Assembly: GCF_004785685.1 (NCBI RefSeq)
Contig: NZ_SRPF01000003.1
Coordinates: 186,001-250,000, forward strand
Direction of reading: 5' to 3'
Length of the DNA: 64,000 nt
DNA from: Marinobacter confluentis
GTDB taxonomy: Bacteria; Pseudomonadota; Gammaproteobacteria; Pseudomonadales; Oleiphilaceae
Made by a program: the position numbers and the translations under genes. The notes beneath the pieces are model-generated. The model saw only the letters and a program-made list of their open reading frames with translations, searched no databases and was not told the DNA's origin. Shown one piece after another: positions 37,697-49,200 of this stretch (position 1 is its first letter; the number at the start of each line of letters is the position of its first letter).

Positions 37697-38563
37697 CTAT
37701 AAAAAATTCAGCGGCACTTTCAGGTACACCTGGCCATTGTCTTCTGCCGGGGGCATCTCACCCGCGCGCATGTTTACCTGAACAGAAGGCAGTATCAGCC
37801 TCGGCATGCCAAGCGTGGCATCGCGCTTCTGGCGCATGGACACAAACTCGTCCTCGGTAATGCCGTCATGAACATGGATATTTGCGCGGCGCTGCTCAGC
37901 CACCGTGGTTTCCGAATGAAATTCCTCCCGGTCCGGTGCCTTGTAATCGTGGCAGAGGAACAGCCTCGTGTCGGACGGCAGCGACAGCACCTTCTGGATG
38001 GACTGATACAGCACCCGGGCATCGCCCCCGGGGAAGTCACAGCGGGCGGTGCCGTAATCCGGCATGAACAGGGTGTCGCCCACAAACGCGGCGTCACCAA
38101 AAACGTAGGTCAGGCAGGCCGGCGTATGGCCGGGCGTGTGCAGAATGCGACCTTCCAGCCCGCCTATGGACAGGGTGTCACCTTCTTCAAACAGGGCGTC
38201 GAACTGGCTGCCATCCCGGGAAAATTCGGTTCCGGCATTAAAGGCTTTTCCAAAAATTTCCTGGACCTGGACAATCCTGGCGCCAATGCCGGTTTTTCCG
38301 CCCAGTTTTTCATGCAGGTAGGGCGCGGCGGACAGATGATCGGCGTGAACGTGGGTTTCCAGAATCCACTCAACGGTCAGCTGTTCACGGTGGATATAGG
38401 CAATGATCTGGTCGGCGGAACGAACATCCGTCCGCCCGGCTGCGTAATCGAAATCCAGCACCGAGTCGATAATGGCGCAGGATGCGCTGTCAGGGTCACG
38501 GACCACATAGCTGAAGGTGTTTGTGGGCTCGTCAAAGAATGGCTGAACCATGGGAGATGTCAT
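37697..38563 (-). CDS. Persulfide dioxygenase-like MBL-fold hydrolase (Blh/ETHE1-like)
   Basis: A 288-residue metallo-beta-lactamase-fold protein with the metal motif THVHADHLSA, a second ligand in LHTPGHTPACLTY and FVGDTLF, and LCHDYK at the end of the core. This is the pattern of persulfide dioxygenases and Blh proteins, which oxidise glutathione persulfide to sulfite. Pairing with SulP supports that role. The start ATG at 38563 has AGGGGA upstream; the longer frame adds 34 unlikely residues. It diverges from cobS. Confidence 0.83.
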   Translation of the reverse strand: MTSPMVQPFFDEPTNTFSYVVRDPDSASCAIIDSVLDFDYAAGRTDVRSADQIIAYIHREQLTVEWILETHVHADHLSAAPYLHEKLGGKTGIGARIVQVQEIFGKAFNAGTEFSRDGSQFDALFEEGDTLSIGGLEGRILHTPGHTPACLTYVFGDAAFVGDTLFMPDYGTARCDFPGGDARVLYQSIQKVLSLPSDTRLFLCHDYKAPDREEFHSETTVAEQRRANIHVHDGITEDEFVSMRQKRDATLGMPRLILPSVQVNMRAGEMPPAEDNGQVYLKVPLNFL

Positions 38564-38590
38564 ATTTCCCCTCACTTTTTGGTTATAACG

Positions 38591-38612
38591 ATATACCATT
38601 CCGAAATATACC
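38591..38612 (-). promoter_or_regulatory. Direct repeat in the promoter of the persulfide dioxygenase-like gene
   Basis: ATATACC occurs at 38591-38597 and 38606-38612, a 15-base period, about 30-50 bases before the start. It overlaps a likely -10 (TATATT on the minus strand). It could be a site for a sulfide-sensing repressor; no regulator gene is nearby. Confidence 0.35.
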
Positions 38613-38720
38613 GACCAACACACCCGGCTTGCAATAAGTAGTTCCGCGGCGTCCGGTGGCGTCACGCCATCGAACGGCTACAATGGCGCTTTCCCTGACC
38701 AGTATGGACGCTCTGAACAC

Positions 38721-39500
38721 ATGGCGCAGTCTTCCGCTCTTCGCACCTCGCTACGCCGCGAATGGCAGGCCTTCTGGCTTGCCGTTGGCTTCCTGAGCCG
38801 CATTCCCATGCTGGTGCGGATCGATTACTCGGCGCAGTTGATGAACCAGAGCAGCCTGTATTTTCCGCTTGTGGGGCTGCTGCTCGGGATCATTTATGCG
38901 GTCTTGTTTGCCGTGTTGAATGGCCTGTGGACCCCGTGGATCTGCGTAATTCTGGTGACCGGCTTTCACCTTTGGATTACCGGCGCATTCCACGAAGACG
39001 GCCTGGCCGACAGCGTTGATGCCCTCGGCGGCGGTTATTCCGTCGGCGCCCGCCTGACGATCATGAAAGACAGCCGCATTGGTACCTATGGGGCATGCGC
39101 GCTGGTAATGGCCCTGCTTTTGAAGGTTGCGCTGCTGGCTGAAAACCAATATGTCTGGCTGGCGCTGGCCATCACGCCCTGCATTGCAAGGCTGACACCG
39201 CTTATCCTGATGCGGGCGCTGGACTATGTTAGCGATCCTGACACCAGCAAGAGCAAGCCCGTGGCGAGTGGGTTTTCTACCGGACGGCTGATGATTGCGA
39301 TGGTCTTCGTGCTGGTTACCTGTATTTTCGCCAGTGCCTGGGTACCGATGATCATACTATGGGCCGCCCTCTGCGTGGCGTTGGTAAGCCTGCTTTGGGG
39401 TTGGCAGCTCAAACGTGACCTGGGCGGTTACACCGGCGATGCGCTGGGGGCCAGCGTCGTGCTGACAGAACTTGCCCTGTTGCTGATGTTGGCAGCCTAA
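38721..39500 (+). CDS. cobS: Adenosylcobinamide-GDP ribazoletransferase CobS
   Basis: A 259-residue membrane enzyme. WLAVGFLSRIPM near the N-terminus, ITGAFHEDGLADSVDALGGG with the acidic substrate-binding motif, and MKDSRIGTYGACALV are the CobS signatures. It joins adenosylcobinamide-GDP to alpha-ribazole phosphate, the final nucleotide-loop step of cobalamin synthesis, in the inner membrane. No other cob gene is adjacent and no cobalamin riboswitch is visible upstream. A TACAAT box at about 38680 may be its -10. Confidence 0.9.
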   Translation: MAQSSALRTSLRREWQAFWLAVGFLSRIPMLVRIDYSAQLMNQSSLYFPLVGLLLGIIYAVLFAVLNGLWTPWICVILVTGFHLWITGAFHEDGLADSVDALGGGYSVGARLTIMKDSRIGTYGACALVMALLLKVALLAENQYVWLALAITPCIARLTPLILMRALDYVSDPDTSKSKPVASGFSTGRLMIAMVFVLVTCIFASAWVPMIILWAALCVALVSLLWGWQLKRDLGGYTGDALGASVVLTELALLLMLAA

Positions 39501-40174
39501 TCACCCACCGAAAACGACAGAATCCGGGAAAGATGGCTGTAAGGCAGGCCGGTTTCCTGATGCCAGGCATTGAACGCAGCCTGGGCCTGGTTCAGAGCTT
39601 TCTTGCTGCCAGGCGTGGCATCCAGCAGTCCTTCCCGACGCAGCGCAATGATCACATCCGTTGACAGGATAAATCCGTCCCAGCCGACCCGGCGCAGAAA
39701 ATACTGGGCGCTGGCGCCGCCAAGACGTTCACCATTGCGCTTGAGCCAGATCAGCAGTCCCACCTGATCATCGCTTGGCCACTGTGCCAGAAACCGGCCA
39801 AAGCCGCCGTATTCCTGGGAGGCATCCACAATCATCCGGGCGTTTTCCGGCACGGTACGGATCTTCTGCATGTTACGCACAATCCGCTCATCCCGAGCCA
39901 GGTTTTCCAACACATCCGGCGGCACCTGCTGCCAGTACAGCGGCACGAAGCCTTCGAACGCCGCCTCGAAATCCGGCCATTTACGCTCGATCACCCGCCA
40001 GACAAAACCTGCCTTGAAAATGCAGCGGGTAATTTCAGACAGGAAACGATCATCCCCCAGTGCTTCCAGATCACCTGGCGCTGCGACCCTGGGCAGACCC
40101 GCTTCTACGGCTGCTGCATCGCCTTTATGGAAACAGGCAAATTCGTGAATTCTGGCGAAAGACGGAATATCCAT
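39497..40174 (-). CDS. DNA-3-methyladenine glycosylase I (Tag-like) family protein
   Basis: A 225-residue helical protein. The central part (FLSEITRCIFKAGFVWRVIERKWPDFEAAFEGF) follows the Tag fold, and later NARMIVDASQEYGGF and GWDGFILSTDVI fit the same family. E. coli Tag binds zinc through an N-terminal Cys and C-terminal His/Cys residues; the N-terminal CGW motif is absent here, so it is a variant. Likely role: excising alkylated purines. The ATG at 40174 follows GAGG; its end overlaps cobS by four bases. Confidence 0.75.
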   Translation of the reverse strand: MDIPSFARIHEFACFHKGDAAAVEAGLPRVAAPGDLEALGDDRFLSEITRCIFKAGFVWRVIERKWPDFEAAFEGFVPLYWQQVPPDVLENLARDERIVRNMQKIRTVPENARMIVDASQEYGGFGRFLAQWPSDDQVGLLIWLKRNGERLGGASAQYFLRRVGWDGFILSTDVIIALRREGLLDATPGSKKALNQAQAAFNAWHQETGLPYSHLSRILSFSVGD

Positions 40175-40181
40175 GGTGGCC

Positions 40182-40721
40182 TCAGGCAAGCAGGATTTTG
40201 ATACCGATCAGTATCAGCACGGTACCACCGAACAGCTCGGCCTTGCTTTCAAGCCAGGTACCGCTGTGGGCACCCACATAAACTCCGACGCCGCTGAACA
40301 CAAAGGTCACAGCGCCGATAATGGCACAGGCAAGTAAGGGGGCGACGCCAAGGAGTGTCAGAGAAAAGCCAGCGGCCATGGCATCGATACTGGTGGCAAT
40401 GGCCAGCAACACCATGACCCGGTGAGTGATAACCGCGATGTCTTCTTCGATACCTTCGGACATGGATTCATGAATCATCTTGCCGCCAATCAGCATCAGA
40501 AGCACAAACGCAATCCAGGGCGCGTAGGACTCAACCCAGCCCATCACGCCTTTACCACCGGCATAACCGATCATCGGCATCAGGGCCTGGAACACGCCAA
40601 AATAGACTGCGGATTTGAACGCCAGCACTGGCACCCGGCCGGTATTTTTTGCGCCCAGGCCGATGGATACGGCAAAGGCGTCCATGCTGAGCGCCAACGC
40701 CAGGACAATCACCTCGAACAC
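40182..40721 (-). CDS. mntP: Manganese efflux pump MntP
   Basis: A 179-residue membrane protein with six helices in two repeats. [18 protein letters not shown] and [17 protein letters not shown] carry the Asp residues that typify MntP. It exports Mn2+ under excess. The start is GTG at 40721 after AAAGGAG. In enterobacteria the gene has a yybP-ykoY riboswitch leader, but only 71 bases separate it from the chemoreceptor stop, too few for one. It ends seven bases before the Tag-like gene. Confidence 0.88.
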   Translation of the reverse strand: MFEVIVLALALSMDAFAVSIGLGAKNTGRVPVLAFKSAVYFGVFQALMPMIGYAGGKGVMGWVESYAPWIAFVLLMLIGGKMIHESMSEGIEEDIAVITHRVMVLLAIATSIDAMAAGFSLTLLGVAPLLACAIIGAVTFVFSGVGVYVGAHSGTWLESKAELFGGTVLILIGIKILLA

Positions 40722-40792
40722 CGGAAAGCTCCTTTAAGTTTCGAGGTGGAAAGATACCCTAACCCTCTAAAAAATCCCAACCGCGCCGGCGG

Positions 40793-43030
40793 CTACCTGA
40801 CCCTGAACCGCGACAATAAATCCTTCAACTGGCTGGACAGTTCGGCCAGGTCGCCACTGGCACTGGATATCTGCTGCATCGCCTGCCGGGTCTCAGAAGA
40901 ACGCTCGGAAATGGCCGACACATTGCGAGTGACTTCTTCCGCCGTAGCGGACTGCTCTTCGGATGCGGTGGCGATCTGCTCGGCCATGCCGGACATCCTC
41001 GCCACTTCGTCCACTGCCTCGCGCAGCTGCAGAACAACGCTGCTGGCCCGTTCCGAGATTCCGCTGGCCCGGGTACTGCACTTGGTGACCACGGCCGAAG
41101 CCCGCTCTGACGAATTCACCAGAGTCTCAATGGAGCTGCTGATTTCCTCGGTCGCTTTCTGGGTATTCTGGGCCAGGCTTCGGACCTCATCAGCCACAAC
41201 CGCGAAACCCCGGCCCTGCTCCCCCGCCCTGGCCGCTTCAATGGCAGCATTCAGGGCCAGCAGGTTGGTCTGGTCAGCGATGGATTTGATGGTATCCAGC
41301 ACACTGGTGATCGACTGCATGTTCTGGCGAAGCTCGTCAATGCCGGCCTCGGCTTCCCGGAGTTCCGCTGCCATGGCCTGGGTATCCGTTGCGGACGATT
41401 CCACCTCCGTTGCGCTGCGACTGACCGCCTCATCGGTGCGTCGGGCGCCGGCGGCTGATTCGGACGTGCTCTGCGACACCTCGCTGATGGCGGCAGACAT
41501 CTCTTCAATAGCCGATGCCATCTGCTCAGTCTGCTCGGCCTGCTGATTCACGTTCTCCAGGGTCTGCGCCGTGGTGCCAGACAGCTGTTCCGAGGCACTG
41601 GCCTGGCGCTGGGATGCCTCATCAATGCTGAAGATCACCTCTTTCAGGTTGGCCACCATGGTGAGCATGGATCCATAAACCCCCGTCGCCTTGTTCCGGT
41701 CCGCCTCATCAATAACCAGATTGCCCGATGCGACCTGCTCCGCCAGGGCCTGAAGCTCTACCGGTTCCTTGCCCAGTGGTAACATGATCCGGCGGGCAGT
41801 CCAGAACGCGACAACAAGCACCACGACAAGCACCACCGCAATGCCAATGGCCGTCATCCACCATAGCTGACGCACGGGCGCCAGCGCCTCCTGCTGATCG
41901 ATCTCGGCGAGCAATGCCCAGTTCAGGCCACCCACTGTTATCGGGCGGTAGGCTGAAAATACCCGCTGACCCCGGTAATCCTCAATAACGGCCTGGCCGG
42001 AATTGCCAGCGAGCGCCTGCTGCACCGCGTAGGTGTCGACAGTACCGGTCTCAGGATAGGCAAACGAGGCTACCACGCTCATTTGCTCGGGATTGAGATA
42101 GGAGTCAGACCTCATCAGAAGGTCCTCGCCGACCAGATAGGTTTCGCCGGTTTCGCCCAGGCCACCGCGTTCCAGCATCACATCATTCAGGCGGTCAATC
42201 GGAAACTGGAAAGCCAGTACGCCGACCCTTTTACCCTTGGAATAGACCGGCGTGGCGATAAACCCGGCAGGGGCATTGTACGAGGGCTCGTATGGGCTCA
42301 GGTCAACAAACCGGGGTTCGGATTCCTCGGTGTCCGACAGGGCAAGACGGTAGGCAGCGGCAAGACCGGAATCCGCATAGGGCCCGTCTTTCAACGAGGT
42401 ACCAAAATCCACTTCCTTGAATACCGAATACATGACTCGGCCGGTTTCATCGTCAATCAGGAAAATATCGTAATAGCCGAAACGCTCGAGAAATTCCTTG
42501 AAGTAAGGGTGCCACTCGCCGTGAATACGGTTATAGATCTGGAAACCGGGGGCTGCCGCCAGTTCGTCTTTTTCTCCCACCGGGTTGGGGTTTTCGACAA
42601 TGTACTCAAACTGCAGAGCCAGACCGCTGTCATCCAGCGACGGCACATAGTCTTCAAGCGAGCGGTTCTGGCCGCCTCCATTTGCCTGCAGGGCCGGAAG
42701 AAAGTGCTTCCGGTAGTGTTCCTCCAGCCGTTTTCGCATCTCCGCCGGCTCGACCATAACGCCCTGGGCAAAATTTCCGAACACCCGGCCAAAGGTCTCC
42801 GCGGACGTTTGTGTACCACCATTGGAAGCCATCGCCTTGATCTGCTTCTGAATACGTTCCAGATAGCGGTCGATGGTGTTTGTCTTCAGATTGGCCGCCA
42901 CCTCGAGCCTCGACAGGGCCTGTTCCTTCAGGGTCTGCCGTGTCACTTCCGCGCTAAAGAGGGTCAATGCCAGGGCCGGTATCAGCCCGACCAATAACAG
43001 GGTTATGAGTAATCGCTTTCTTAACGTCAT
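40793..43030 (-). CDS. Methyl-accepting chemotaxis protein with dCache-type sensor
   Basis: A 745-residue receptor. The first membrane helix ([19 protein letters not shown]) is followed by a periplasmic sensor of about 350 residues with features of a double Cache domain ([36 protein letters not shown]). A second helix lies near residue 385-410, then a HAMP-like segment and the signalling hairpin [20 protein letters not shown]. It reports an unknown small ligand to CheA/CheW. The ATG at 43030 starts right at the membrane helix; the longer frame adds 61 unsuitable residues. Confidence 0.9.
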   Translation of the reverse strand: MTLRKRLLITLLLVGLIPALALTLFSAEVTRQTLKEQALSRLEVAANLKTNTIDRYLERIQKQIKAMASNGGTQTSAETFGRVFGNFAQGVMVEPAEMRKRLEEHYRKHFLPALQANGGGQNRSLEDYVPSLDDSGLALQFEYIVENPNPVGEKDELAAAPGFQIYNRIHGEWHPYFKEFLERFGYYDIFLIDDETGRVMYSVFKEVDFGTSLKDGPYADSGLAAAYRLALSDTEESEPRFVDLSPYEPSYNAPAGFIATPVYSKGKRVGVLAFQFPIDRLNDVMLERGGLGETGETYLVGEDLLMRSDSYLNPEQMSVVASFAYPETGTVDTYAVQQALAGNSGQAVIEDYRGQRVFSAYRPITVGGLNWALLAEIDQQEALAPVRQLWWMTAIGIAVVLVVVLVVAFWTARRIMLPLGKEPVELQALAEQVASGNLVIDEADRNKATGVYGSMLTMVANLKEVIFSIDEASQRQASASEQLSGTTAQTLENVNQQAEQTEQMASAIEEMSAAISEVSQSTSESAAGARRTDEAVSRSATEVESSATDTQAMAAELREAEAGIDELRQNMQSITSVLDTIKSIADQTNLLALNAAIEAARAGEQGRGFAVVADEVRSLAQNTQKATEEISSSIETLVNSSERASAVVTKCSTRASGISERASSVVLQLREAVDEVARMSGMAEQIATASEEQSATAEEVTRNVSAISERSSETRQAMQQISSASGDLAELSSQLKDLLSRFRVR

Positions 43031-43149
43031 CGATGTCTCGTTTTTGTAGTTGTTATCATGTATTGCGGCAAACATTGAGAGAACTTTAGAACCGACAGCG
43101 AGATATGCAACGCAAATGACCGATAGGTTACAAAAACACATAAAAAGAC

Positions 43150-43797
43150 ATGACTGAAACACCGGAACCACTGACTCAGAAAACCCTGGAACAGGGCGCC
43201 ATGGAACTTGCATCCAGGGACGCCGACCTGGCAGACATCGTCAAACGCCTGGGGGTCCCACCGCTCTGGCCCCGCGAGCCAGGTTTTGCCACGCTCGTTC
43301 ATATCATTCTGGAACAGCAGATTTCCCTGAAAGCGGCGCTCACCATGCTGGGCAGGCTGGAAAATCATCTGGGTGAACTAACGCCCTCAACCGTATTAAA
43401 TGCGGGCGACGATTCCCTGCGCGGAATGGGTCTTACCCGCCAGAAAAGCCGGTACTGCCTCGAGCTGGCAAGCCGTGTGGATTCCGGCGAGCTGGTACTG
43501 GAAAACCTGCCATCCTTACCGACAGAAGAAGGGCGACAGGCACTGCTAAAAGTCCCCGGCCTGGGCCCGTGGAGCGTTGACGTGTATTACATGACCGCCC
43601 TGAGAAAACCGGACGTGTGGCCGTTTGGCGATCTGGCACTGGCCGACGCCATGGCTGAGGTGAAAGGCCTGGACTCGATACCGACCCGGGACGATCAGGC
43701 ACGCATCAGCGAAACCTGGGCACCCTGGCGCGCGGTGGCGGCAAGGCTGCTGTGGGCGCACTACCTGGATGCGCGAGGGCAGTTGACCTCGCCTTAA
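43150..43797 (+). CDS. HhH-GPD DNA glycosylase (3-methyladenine glycosylase II-like)
   Basis: A 215-residue protein of the AlkA/MAG branch. The helix-hairpin-helix [20 protein letters not shown] is followed by the catalytic Asp in [29 protein letters not shown] is the substrate-pocket helix of the superfamily. It should remove alkylated bases from DNA. It is much shorter than E. coli AlkA because the N-terminal beta domain is missing. It diverges from the chemoreceptor across 119 bases. Confidence 0.85.
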   Translation: MTETPEPLTQKTLEQGAMELASRDADLADIVKRLGVPPLWPREPGFATLVHIILEQQISLKAALTMLGRLENHLGELTPSTVLNAGDDSLRGMGLTRQKSRYCLELASRVDSGELVLENLPSLPTEEGRQALLKVPGLGPWSVDVYYMTALRKPDVWPFGDLALADAMAEVKGLDSIPTRDDQARISETWAPWRAVAARLLWAHYLDARGQLTSP

Positions 43798-43937
43798 GGC
43801 GTTGACGCCCAAAAACTGACCACCGAAATGGCGAGATTCCCCAATTTTATGTCATTTTAGACAATCTGATTTTTCTGGCATTACTGCCATACTCAGATCC
43901 ACAAATAATCACAAGACCAGCGACCGAGCCCTTTGCT

Positions 43938-46052
43938 ATGAGCGACACAGCTACCCTGACCGAGCCCAAGACCCACTTCCGCACCTGCAACATCTGTGAG
44001 GCCATGTGCGGTCTTGAGATCAAACACCGGGGTAAGGAGATTCTATCCATCAAAGGGGACAAGAACGACCCGTTCAGTCGCGGCCATATCTGCCCCAAGG
44101 CCGTTGCCCTTCAGGATTTCTACAACGACAAGGACCGCCTTAAAACGCCGCTGAGAAAAACCGCCGACGGCTGGAAAGAAATCAGCTGGGACGACGCCCT
44201 GGAAGAAATCGCTACCCGTTTCCGTGGCATCCAGGAAAGCCACGGCCAGGACGCGGTCGGGGTCTATCTGGGCAACCCCAACGCCCACAATTTCGGCAAC
44301 GCCATCATGCTGCCCCGGTTTTTCAAGGCCCTGGGCACCAACAGCCGGTTCAGCTCCGCCTCCGCTGACCAGCTTCCCCACCATGTGGCGTCCAATTACA
44401 TGCTCGGTGCCGGCATGCTGATTCCGGTGCCGGACATCGACCATACCGACTTCATGCTGATCATCGGCGGCAACCCCATTGTCTCCAACGGCAGCCTGAT
44501 GACCGCGCCGGGTGTGGGCAAGCGGCTGAAAGCGATTCAGGAAAGAGGCGGTAAAGTGGTTGTGGTGGATCCGCGCCGCACCGAAACCGCCAAAAAGGCC
44601 GATCAACACCTGTTCATCAAACCGGAAGCCGACGCCCTGCTGATGCTGGCCCTGGCCCATACCCTGTTCGATGAAAACCGCGTCAACACCGGCCACCTGA
44701 CACCCATGATTGAAGGCCTGGACCAGCTTGCCGAGGCCGTAAAAGCCTATTCGCCAGAAACTGTGGCCGACGCCTGCGGCATTGATGCCCAGACCATCCG
44801 CCAGCTGGCCCGGGATATGGCCGATGCCAAAAGCGCCGTGTGTTACAGCCGTATGGGAGCCTCCACCCAGTCTTTCGGCGGCCTTTGCCAGTGGCTGAAC
44901 AACACACTGAATATTCTGACCGGCAACTTCGATCGCCGTGGCGGCGCCATGTTCCCGCAGCCTGCCTTCGACCTGTTGCAGGGCCGAAAAGGCAAAATCA
45001 GCTCCTACGGCCGCTATGAATCCCGGGTGCGGAAGCTGCCGTTCTATAACAGCGAATTCCCGGTGGCGACCCTGGCCGAAGAAATCCTCACCCCGGGTGA
45101 CGGCCAGATTCGCGCCATGATCACCATTGCTGGCAACCCGGTGCTGTCCAGCCCCGGTGGCACCGGTCTGGACGAAGCCTTTGAGTCACTGGATTTTATG
45201 GTGTCGGTGGATATCTATCTGAATGAAACCACCCGCCACGCGGACATCATCCTGCCTGCCACCACCGGTCTGGAAGTGTCCCACTTTGATGTGTTTTTCA
45301 ACTCCTTCGCGGTGCGCAATACCGCCAAGTTCTCCGAACCCATGTTCGAGAAAACCGCGGACCAGAAACACGACTGGGAGATCCTGCGGGACCTGTCCCT
45401 GCACCTGACCGGCCGGGAAGACGACGGCATTACCCCGGAAATGATGCTGGACGGCGGCCTGAAACAGAGCATCTATGCCGACCAGGGCATGAGCCTGGAA
45501 CAGCTGAAGGCCAACCCCCACGGCGTGGACCTGGGCCCGCTTCAGCCCTGCCTGGAAGAGCGCATCCAGACCGAAGACGGCAAGCTTCATATCGCGCCAC
45601 AGCTGTACCTGGACGACCTGAAACGCCTCAACGAGTTTGCCCTGGCAGACGGTACCGGCGACTACCCCTTCGCCATGATCAGCCGCCGCCTGCCCCGCAG
45701 CCACAACACCTGGACCCAGAACAGCCACCGGCTGGTGAAGGGCAAAGACCCCTGCACTCTGCAGATCAACCCGGACGATGCCCAAAAGCTTGGCCTGGAG
45801 GACGGCCAGACAGCGGTGGTGTCATCACCCGTGGGCCATGTCCGTTTGCCGGTTGAACTGGACGAAGACATGTTTGCCGGCGTGGTCAGTATTCCCCAGG
45901 GCTGGGGTCATAATCGTGAGGACACCGCCATGAACGTAGCCAAAACCCAGCCTGGCGTCAGCATGAACGATGTAACGGATTCACAGCGGGTGGACGCATT
46001 GACGGGCAACGCAGCGTTCAATGGAACGCGGGTGACAGTCGCGCGGGGATAA
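43938..46052 (+). CDS. Molybdopterin-dependent oxidoreductase with N-terminal [4Fe-4S] site
   Basis: A 704-residue soluble protein of the DMSO-reductase family. The iron-sulfur motif CNICEAMCGLEI and GHICPKAVAL supply four Cys; LIIGGNPIVSNGSLM and VVVDPRRTETAKKADQ are the usual pterin-side motifs. The C-terminal domain contains RRLPRSHNTWTQN and the end typical of the molydopterin dinucleotide-binding region. There is no Tat signal, so it works in the cytoplasm. The residue ligating Mo/W is not clear and no electron-transfer subunits are adjacent, so the substrate is open; formate dehydrogenase-like activity is only one option. Confidence 0.85.
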   Translation: MSDTATLTEPKTHFRTCNICEAMCGLEIKHRGKEILSIKGDKNDPFSRGHICPKAVALQDFYNDKDRLKTPLRKTADGWKEISWDDALEEIATRFRGIQESHGQDAVGVYLGNPNAHNFGNAIMLPRFFKALGTNSRFSSASADQLPHHVASNYMLGAGMLIPVPDIDHTDFMLIIGGNPIVSNGSLMTAPGVGKRLKAIQERGGKVVVVDPRRTETAKKADQHLFIKPEADALLMLALAHTLFDENRVNTGHLTPMIEGLDQLAEAVKAYSPETVADACGIDAQTIRQLARDMADAKSAVCYSRMGASTQSFGGLCQWLNNTLNILTGNFDRRGGAMFPQPAFDLLQGRKGKISSYGRYESRVRKLPFYNSEFPVATLAEEILTPGDGQIRAMITIAGNPVLSSPGGTGLDEAFESLDFMVSVDIYLNETTRHADIILPATTGLEVSHFDVFFNSFAVRNTAKFSEPMFEKTADQKHDWEILRDLSLHLTGREDDGITPEMMLDGGLKQSIYADQGMSLEQLKANPHGVDLGPLQPCLEERIQTEDGKLHIAPQLYLDDLKRLNEFALADGTGDYPFAMISRRLPRSHNTWTQNSHRLVKGKDPCTLQINPDDAQKLGLEDGQTAVVSSPVGHVRLPVELDEDMFAGVVSIPQGWGHNREDTAMNVAKTQPGVSMNDVTDSQRVDALTGNAAFNGTRVTVARG

Positions 46053-46217
46053 CCTCCCCGCCACTGGTCAGCATCTCTATATTTTAAAAGTAGCTTTTCG
46101 AGAACCAGGACACTACGGCTACACGTTGAATTGGTTAGACTCGTGTCTTCGATTCTTTGTGTAAGCGCCGCCGGGTTTTACCAAGGATGTTCAACGGACC
46201 AGACAAGGACTGTCAGT

Positions 46218-49200
46218 ATGACTGTTTCATTGAAAAGAGTGCTAACGCTCGTCGTTTTTCTATTTGTGAGTTCGACCCACGCTGGTCTGGTCGATATTGA
46301 TGAGTCGGGTGGTGTTGCCTACTTCACCTTCACATTGCCCAATAAAGTCATTCGATATGACATGGCCAGCGAGTCCTTTCTTCCCGAAATACCATTATCG
46401 GGCACCCCCAGTGCTACTCAGCCTTACGGAGAGTCTCTCTATGTGGCCTATGGCCGCAGCGCCTATGCCATCAACCTGAGCAACCTGACAGCTACATTTA
46501 TATCCAACACCAGCGAGCCAATTTCAGACCTGATGATCGTGGGCGATGCACTGTACCTGGTTCAGAACTTTGACCGGGTGATGGCTCGAGCCCTAACGGA
46601 TTTTTCTTTGATTGAGGAGGAGACGTTCTTTTACAGCGGCACCGGCGCCATCAGCTCGAGCAGTCAAAGCGCCATCTTTTTCCGGGACACGGGCGTGTCG
46701 CCCGCAGACTTACAGAAAATCCCGTTAGCCCTCGATGGTACTTTTCAATCGTTACAGAACAGCCCGTATCACGGCGACTACCCCCGATCAGATCAGCTCT
46801 ATCTTTTCCCGAACGAAAACCGACTGATCGATAACGCTGGAATCGCCTATTTCACGAGCGACCTGACCTACAGCGGAAGTATTGCAGGCGGCTTCGATGA
46901 CATGACTTTCTGGCAGGATCACTTGCTGGTCAGACGCGGTAGTATTCTTCACCAGTACAACAGTCAACTTCTGGAACTGGGCCAGATGCCGCTACAAACT
47001 ACACCCACCAAACTCCTCAGCTACGGCGAAAAGGTTCTGGCCTTTACCGACACGGGCGACCAGGTCAGTGTTCAGAAACTGGATCTTACAGGGCTGACCC
47101 AGCCGGAGCCGGACGCACCGCCCTCGCCGGACTCCTTGCCCTATGCTCCTGAGTTCACCGAAATTGACGAAACCACGGGTGATATTTTCCTGCTGGACCG
47201 GGAAACTCTGGGCCTTTTTGTATGGTCGGCAGAGTCCAGGACCTACACCAGAAGCATGGGCCTGCTTTCCCCGCCAGACTGGATGACGTTTTCTCAGGCA
47301 CACAACCGCCTTTACCTGGGATACAGCAGCGGTGCCATCACCTATATCGATCTCGCCGCCCCTGAAATTATGGAATCGGCGCTGGTCAATCTGCCGTCCG
47401 GCATTCAGGGACTCAAAGCCGCAGGTGATTATCTCTTTGCCGTAGATCCCTCAGGCGCATGGAGCAGCCATTACAGCATTGATGCGAACGGCACGATTGT
47501 TGACTCGGAAGAATGGCGCAACCCAAGCGTGGAGTATGTCTGGAACCCCATAACAGAGCGGATTTACCACTTCCGCAATGGCACGTCGCCCAATGACATC
47601 GAATGGGCCGAGCTCGATGTCAGCACCGGTCTTCTGGGCGCCGAGGGTGACTCCCCTTACCATTCCAGCGAGTACGCGGCGGCCCCTTTGCACATTGACC
47701 CGACTGGACAATGGCTCCTCTCAGGCGGTGGCAAGTTTCACGACGCCACGACACTCTCCGAGGTCAACTATCTTTCCAACACAATTACGGACGCGGCCTG
47801 GGTCCAAGGGCAACTTTTCACAATCGGCGAAATTGACAGTGCGCTTTTCCTCCAGCAGTGGAGCAGTGGCTATGAACGCCTGAACAACATTCCTCTTGAT
47901 GGCAACGCCAGTTATCAGCTTCTGGCCTATAACGATCAACTGATCATTATCGAACAGGAAGATTCCGGCCCACAATTTTCTGTCGTGGCTCCCAACAGCG
48001 ATTCAGATACGGACAGTATCTCGGACCTCCAGGACAACTGCCCTGACATATCCAATGATACCCAGAGCGACATTGATCAGGACGGCAAAGGGGATGCCTG
48101 CGACAATGACGTAGACGGCGATGGCATTCCAAACGCAACCGAAGTAGACGCAGGCCTCAACCCAATGGACGCCACCGATGCCAACCAGGACATCGATGGC
48201 GATGGCTTCAGCAATCTCACTGAGCACCTGCAGGGCACCGGCTTGAATGACCCTGACGACTACCCGGAGCAAACAGACATCTACCTCCAGGATTTCGAGC
48301 TCGGAATCTTCCCCAGTGCCTTTAGCCACGATCCGCTGGATGACGGAAACTGGTCGATCAGTACGATCAATACCCGCGGTCAATACAGCTTGCGCTCCGG
48401 TGACATCGGAAACAGTGAACAAAGCCGAGTGACCTGGAACTTCCAGGAACCATTACCTGCAGGAACCCTTTCCTTCGACCATCTGCGGTCAGCCGAGAGT
48501 TGCTGCGACCACCTGCAGATCCTGATCGACGGCAGCAGATCCTGGAATCTTTCAAGCAGCAACGGTGACTGGGTTTCCAATTCCGTTCAGGTGCCTGAAG
48601 GAACTCTTTCCATATCCTTTGTGTACCGAAAGGATGGGTCCGTAAGTTCAGGCAGCGATGCAGTCTGGATTGATGATCTTCAATTCTCGCCCTCGGTAGA
48701 GCCGCCAAACCTGGATTGGGATGGCGACGGAATCCCCAATGATGTTGAAGAACAGTATCTGGCCCTTGATCCGAACGACCCCTCTGATGCTTTCCAGGAT
48801 TATGATGGGGACGGGGCTGATAACTACTCGGAAGTTCTCTCCGGGTACAACCCTGATCAACCAGATGAGTTTCCCATCAGACCAATGATGGAGGCCTACT
48901 TTCCCCTGGGGGACATCGTGTGGCAGTTCTCGAACAGTGATGGCCCCATATTCGTCAGAAGCACAAACATGAACCAGCCGGGACGCAATATAATCCGAGA
49001 GGGCGACCTGGTCAGGGTTTTTGAGCGTCGGCCTGGGGGCATCTTTATGATGGAAGAAGGCTCACTGTCTGAAACCAGTAATGCCGAATATGAGTCTCGC
49101 ATTGAGTTTCCGGACGGACTGATGTTTCTTCCCGCCGAAATGCAATTAGGCGAAACCAGGCAGCACAGCACACCGGCGAAATTCTATCGCGACGGTAGAC

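Noticed and set aside
38564-38720. Cobalamin riboswitch upstream of cobS
   Set aside because: The divergent gap is only about 157 bases and shows no B12-box-like or conserved riboswitch pairing.
40722-40792. yybP-ykoY manganese riboswitch before mntP
   Set aside because: Only 71 bases separate mntP from the upstream gene's stop, and no fitting stems are seen.
43043-43213. N-terminal extension of the chemoreceptor
   Set aside because: The longer frame adds Cys-rich sequence before the membrane helix and runs into the divergent glycosylase gene; the ATG at 43030 begins at the helix as the family does.
46043-46061. GCGGGG/CCCCGC hairpin at the end of the molybdopterin enzyme gene as a terminator
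   Set aside because: The stem overlaps the stop codon and no T-run follows, so termination is unsupported.
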